Below are positions 5,409 through 6,651 of a DNA stretch of 6,651 nt, in pieces. Below the pieces are notes generated by a model. The model did no database searches. It was not told the origin of the DNA and saw only the letters and a list, made by a program, of their open reading frames with translations. The number at the start of each line of letters is the position of its first letter. Positions within the stretch are counted from its first letter, which is position 1. Location: contig SKJA01000132.1 in NCBI GenBank assembly GCA_007116105.1, forward strand, positions 1 to 6,651, in the 5' to 3' direction. A program made the position numbers and the translations under genes. This DNA is from Candidatus Izemoplasma sp. (lineage in GTDB: Bacteria; Bacillota_I; Bacilli_A; Izemoplasmatales; Izemoplasmataceae).

Positions 5409-5978
5409 ATGACCAAGCATAAAACAAAGATTGGACTCATCGTGGTGGTGCTTATGATTGGTTCATGGCTTTTCATGCGCTCTTCGCGGCCACAACCACC
5501 CCCGCTCCGCGATGTTTTCCATGACATCCAAGCACCAATGAAGCCCGCTGAACAAACCTATATTTACGTTGACATCCGTGGTGAAGTCAAGCGTCCTGGC
5601 GTCTATAAAATGCGTCATGAAGACCGTCTCTTTCAACTCATTGAGCGCGCTGGCGGATTGACACAAGAGGCCACCACACTCTCGATCAATCAAGCGCAAC
5701 AGCTCCGTGATGGGGAAGCCTATACGATTTTAAACAAGCACACTCTACCCTTTGAAGACAACCATCCCCCGACCCAAAGTGTGCCCAAACGTATCAACAT
5801 CAACACCGCGGATGAAGCGTTGCTCACCACGCTCCCAGGCATCGGTGCCGCGACCGCTAAAAACATTGTGTCCTATCGTGCTGAACACGGACCCTTTGCG
5901 TCGTTAGAAGCACTACTGAACGTGCGTAATGTGGGGCCTAGCACCCTCGAGGCCATACGTGAGTATCTCACACATTAA
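5409..5978 (+). CDS. comEA: Competence DNA receptor ComEA
   Basis: This 189-residue protein has the full Gram-positive ComEA layout. A short basic N-terminus and one membrane anchor (about 8-23, GLIVVVLMIGSWLF) precede a proline-rich linker (27-48). A SLBB-type domain (about 51-108, with VDIRGEVKRPGVYKM at 54-68) is followed by a second linker. A C-terminal tandem helix-hairpin-helix DNA-binding domain (128-189) shows ININTAD at 129-135, LPGIGAATA at 142-150 and NVRNVGPSTLE at 171-181. ComEA sits outside the membrane, binds incoming double-stranded DNA and passes it to the ComEC channel. AAAGGAGG lies 6 nt before the ATG. A terminator upstream makes it the first gene of a new unit, and comEC overlaps its last 20 nt. 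comEB, normally between comEA and comEC in Bacillus, and comER upstream are absent. Function in uptake also needs pilus genes that are not in the window. Confidence 0.95.
   Translation: MTKHKTKIGLIVVVLMIGSWLFMRSSRPQPPPLRDVFHDIQAPMKPAEQTYIYVDIRGEVKRPGVYKMRHEDRLFQLIERAGGLTQEATTLSINQAQQLRDGEAYTILNKHTLPFEDNHPPTQSVPKRININTADEALLTTLPGIGAATAKNIVSYRAEHGPFASLEALLNVRNVGPSTLEAIREYLTH
5949..5952 (+). promoter_or_regulatory. Ribosome binding site for the comEC GTG start
   Basis: GAGG inside comEA lies 6 nt before the GTG at 5959. It is modest, but it supports this start, and no other start codon lies nearby upstream in frame. Confidence 0.5.
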
Positions 5979-6651
5979 AGGGCAGTCGCTCTATTTGTTG
6001 TTGGGGGTGACGTTGGCTATTTTAGCAATCGACACCCCCTTTCTCATGCCCTTTGCGCTTTTTTATGGCGTTGCAATGTATCGCTACGACGTGCTTTTGT
6101 GGCGGTTGCTCATGGTTTTTCTGTGTCTTTATGCACTGCGGTATACGCTGCATTTAACCTCCTTACCACACGCGGGGAGTTCGGTCTTGATTGAGGGTGT
6201 TGTGGATGACGTCCGTGTGGGTGAATACAGTGACCGTGTGCGCATAAGAACACGTCAAGGGCACTATTACTTTCGCACTCAAGAGACTGTTCCTAGACAC
6301 CATCGTGTGCGTGTCACGGGGACTGTGTCGCACCCGGATGGGCCGACGTTTCCAGGCGCATTTGATTATCCTAAGTATTTAAAAGCCACCCGTGTCTTAG
6401 GCTTTATTGACGTCCAAACGTGGGAAGATTTGGGCCTTGCATCAAGTTTTGATGTGTCGACATGGATGCGCGAGCGCATCACGGGTACACCGTATTTTGA
6501 ATCGCTCCTCTTGGCTTTGGTGTTGGCTGACCGTCGCGGGTTTGATCCTTCCTTCGATGAGGCTGTGAAACGTCTTGGAATGATGCATTTGTTTGCGGTC
6601 TCAGGACTTCATGTGACGTTGTTGACGGTGTTGCTTAAACGTGGTCTCACG
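5959..6651 (+). CDS. comEC: DNA uptake channel ComEC, N-terminal part (runs off the window)
   Basis: From GTG 5959 a frame stays open for 231 codons to the right edge. Residues 10 to about 66 are hydrophobic and would form two or three membrane segments (LYLLLGVTLAILAI, FLMPFALFYGVAMY, LLWRLLMVFLCLYAL). A soluble OB-like region (about 74-152) follows, with the DUF4131 hallmark FPGAFDYPKYLKA at 131-143. The competence domain then begins with LLLALVLADRR (183-193) and the diagnostic ComEC stretch RLGMMHLFAVSGLHVTLL at 205-222 (family 'HLxAxSGLHV'). ComEC forms the pore through which one DNA strand enters the cytoplasm. The remaining channel and any C-terminal metallo-beta-lactamase domain lie beyond the window. 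It overlaps comEA by 20 nt. Its coding strand is richer in G than C, the reverse of the metalloprotease gene upstream (by hand count). The exact start is less certain than the identity. Confidence 0.93.
   Translation, partial: MSISHIKGQSLYLLLGVTLAILAIDTPFLMPFALFYGVAMYRYDVLLWRLLMVFLCLYALRYTLHLTSLPHAGSSVLIEGVVDDVRVGEYSDRVRIRTRQGHYYFRTQETVPRHHRVRVTGTVSHPDGPTFPGAFDYPKYLKATRVLGFIDVQTWEDLGLASSFDVSTWMRERITGTPYFESLLLALVLADRRGFDPSFDEAVKRLGMMHLFAVSGLHVTLLTVLLKRGLT

Noticed and set aside
5463..5699. Minus-strand 78-codon frame opposite comEA
   Set aside because: It is a shadow of the SLBB region of comEA; no supporting signals.
1..6651. CRISPR array, insertion sequence, tRNA or rRNA genes, toxin-antitoxin pair
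   Set aside because: No spaced direct repeats, transposase motifs, structural RNA sequences or small paired genes were seen. The coding density is nearly complete with conserved genes.

Overview
This window is a compact, one-strand housekeeping region from a low-to-mid GC member of the Bacillota/Mycoplasmatota side of the tree. The gene order recalls two Bacillus subtilis neighbourhoods, yrrN/yrrO-udk-greA-mtnN and yqeG-yqeH-...-yqeK-rsfS-yqeM-comEA-comEC, here stripped down and joined. The genetic code is standard: six of the complete genes end in TGA, so this is not a TGA=Trp mycoplasma. Ribosome binding sites are mostly strong AGGAGG types. An acholeplasma-, izemoplasma- or Erysipelotrichia-like lineage is possible, but that is inference and the exact taxon cannot be read from the sequence.

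Layout: (1) bases 1-189 are the C-terminal end of a U32-family peptidase/tRNA hydroxylation protein. (2) A short gap with a probable promoter and a small inverted repeat leads into greA, which ends in a Rho-independent terminator hairpin. (3) mtnN follows with no room for a promoter of its own after the hairpin. (4) A YgjP-type (DUF45) HExxH metalloprotease starts at the base after the mtnN stop. (5) yqeG, yqeH, yqeK, rsfS and a yqeM-like methyltransferase follow, each overlapping the gene before it by 4 or 14 nt. (6) A strong terminator closes that run. (7) comEA then starts a new unit, and comEC overlaps it and runs off the right edge.

How the genes fit together: greA rescues backtracked RNA polymerase. 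mtnN clears SAM by-products. yqeH (30S assembly GTPase) and rsfS (50S silencing factor) act on ribosomes. yqeK hydrolyses Ap4A. yqeG is a HAD phosphatase of uncertain substrate. comEA and comEC are the DNA receptor and membrane channel for DNA uptake. The genes that usually sit inside this cluster (aroE/aroD, yqeI, nadD, comER, comEB) are absent.

I see no mobile element, CRISPR array, RNA gene or clearly novel system. The points worth a second look are the deletion of nadD/yqeI, the metalloprotease at the junction, the terminator between greA and mtnN, and the compositional shift at comEC.
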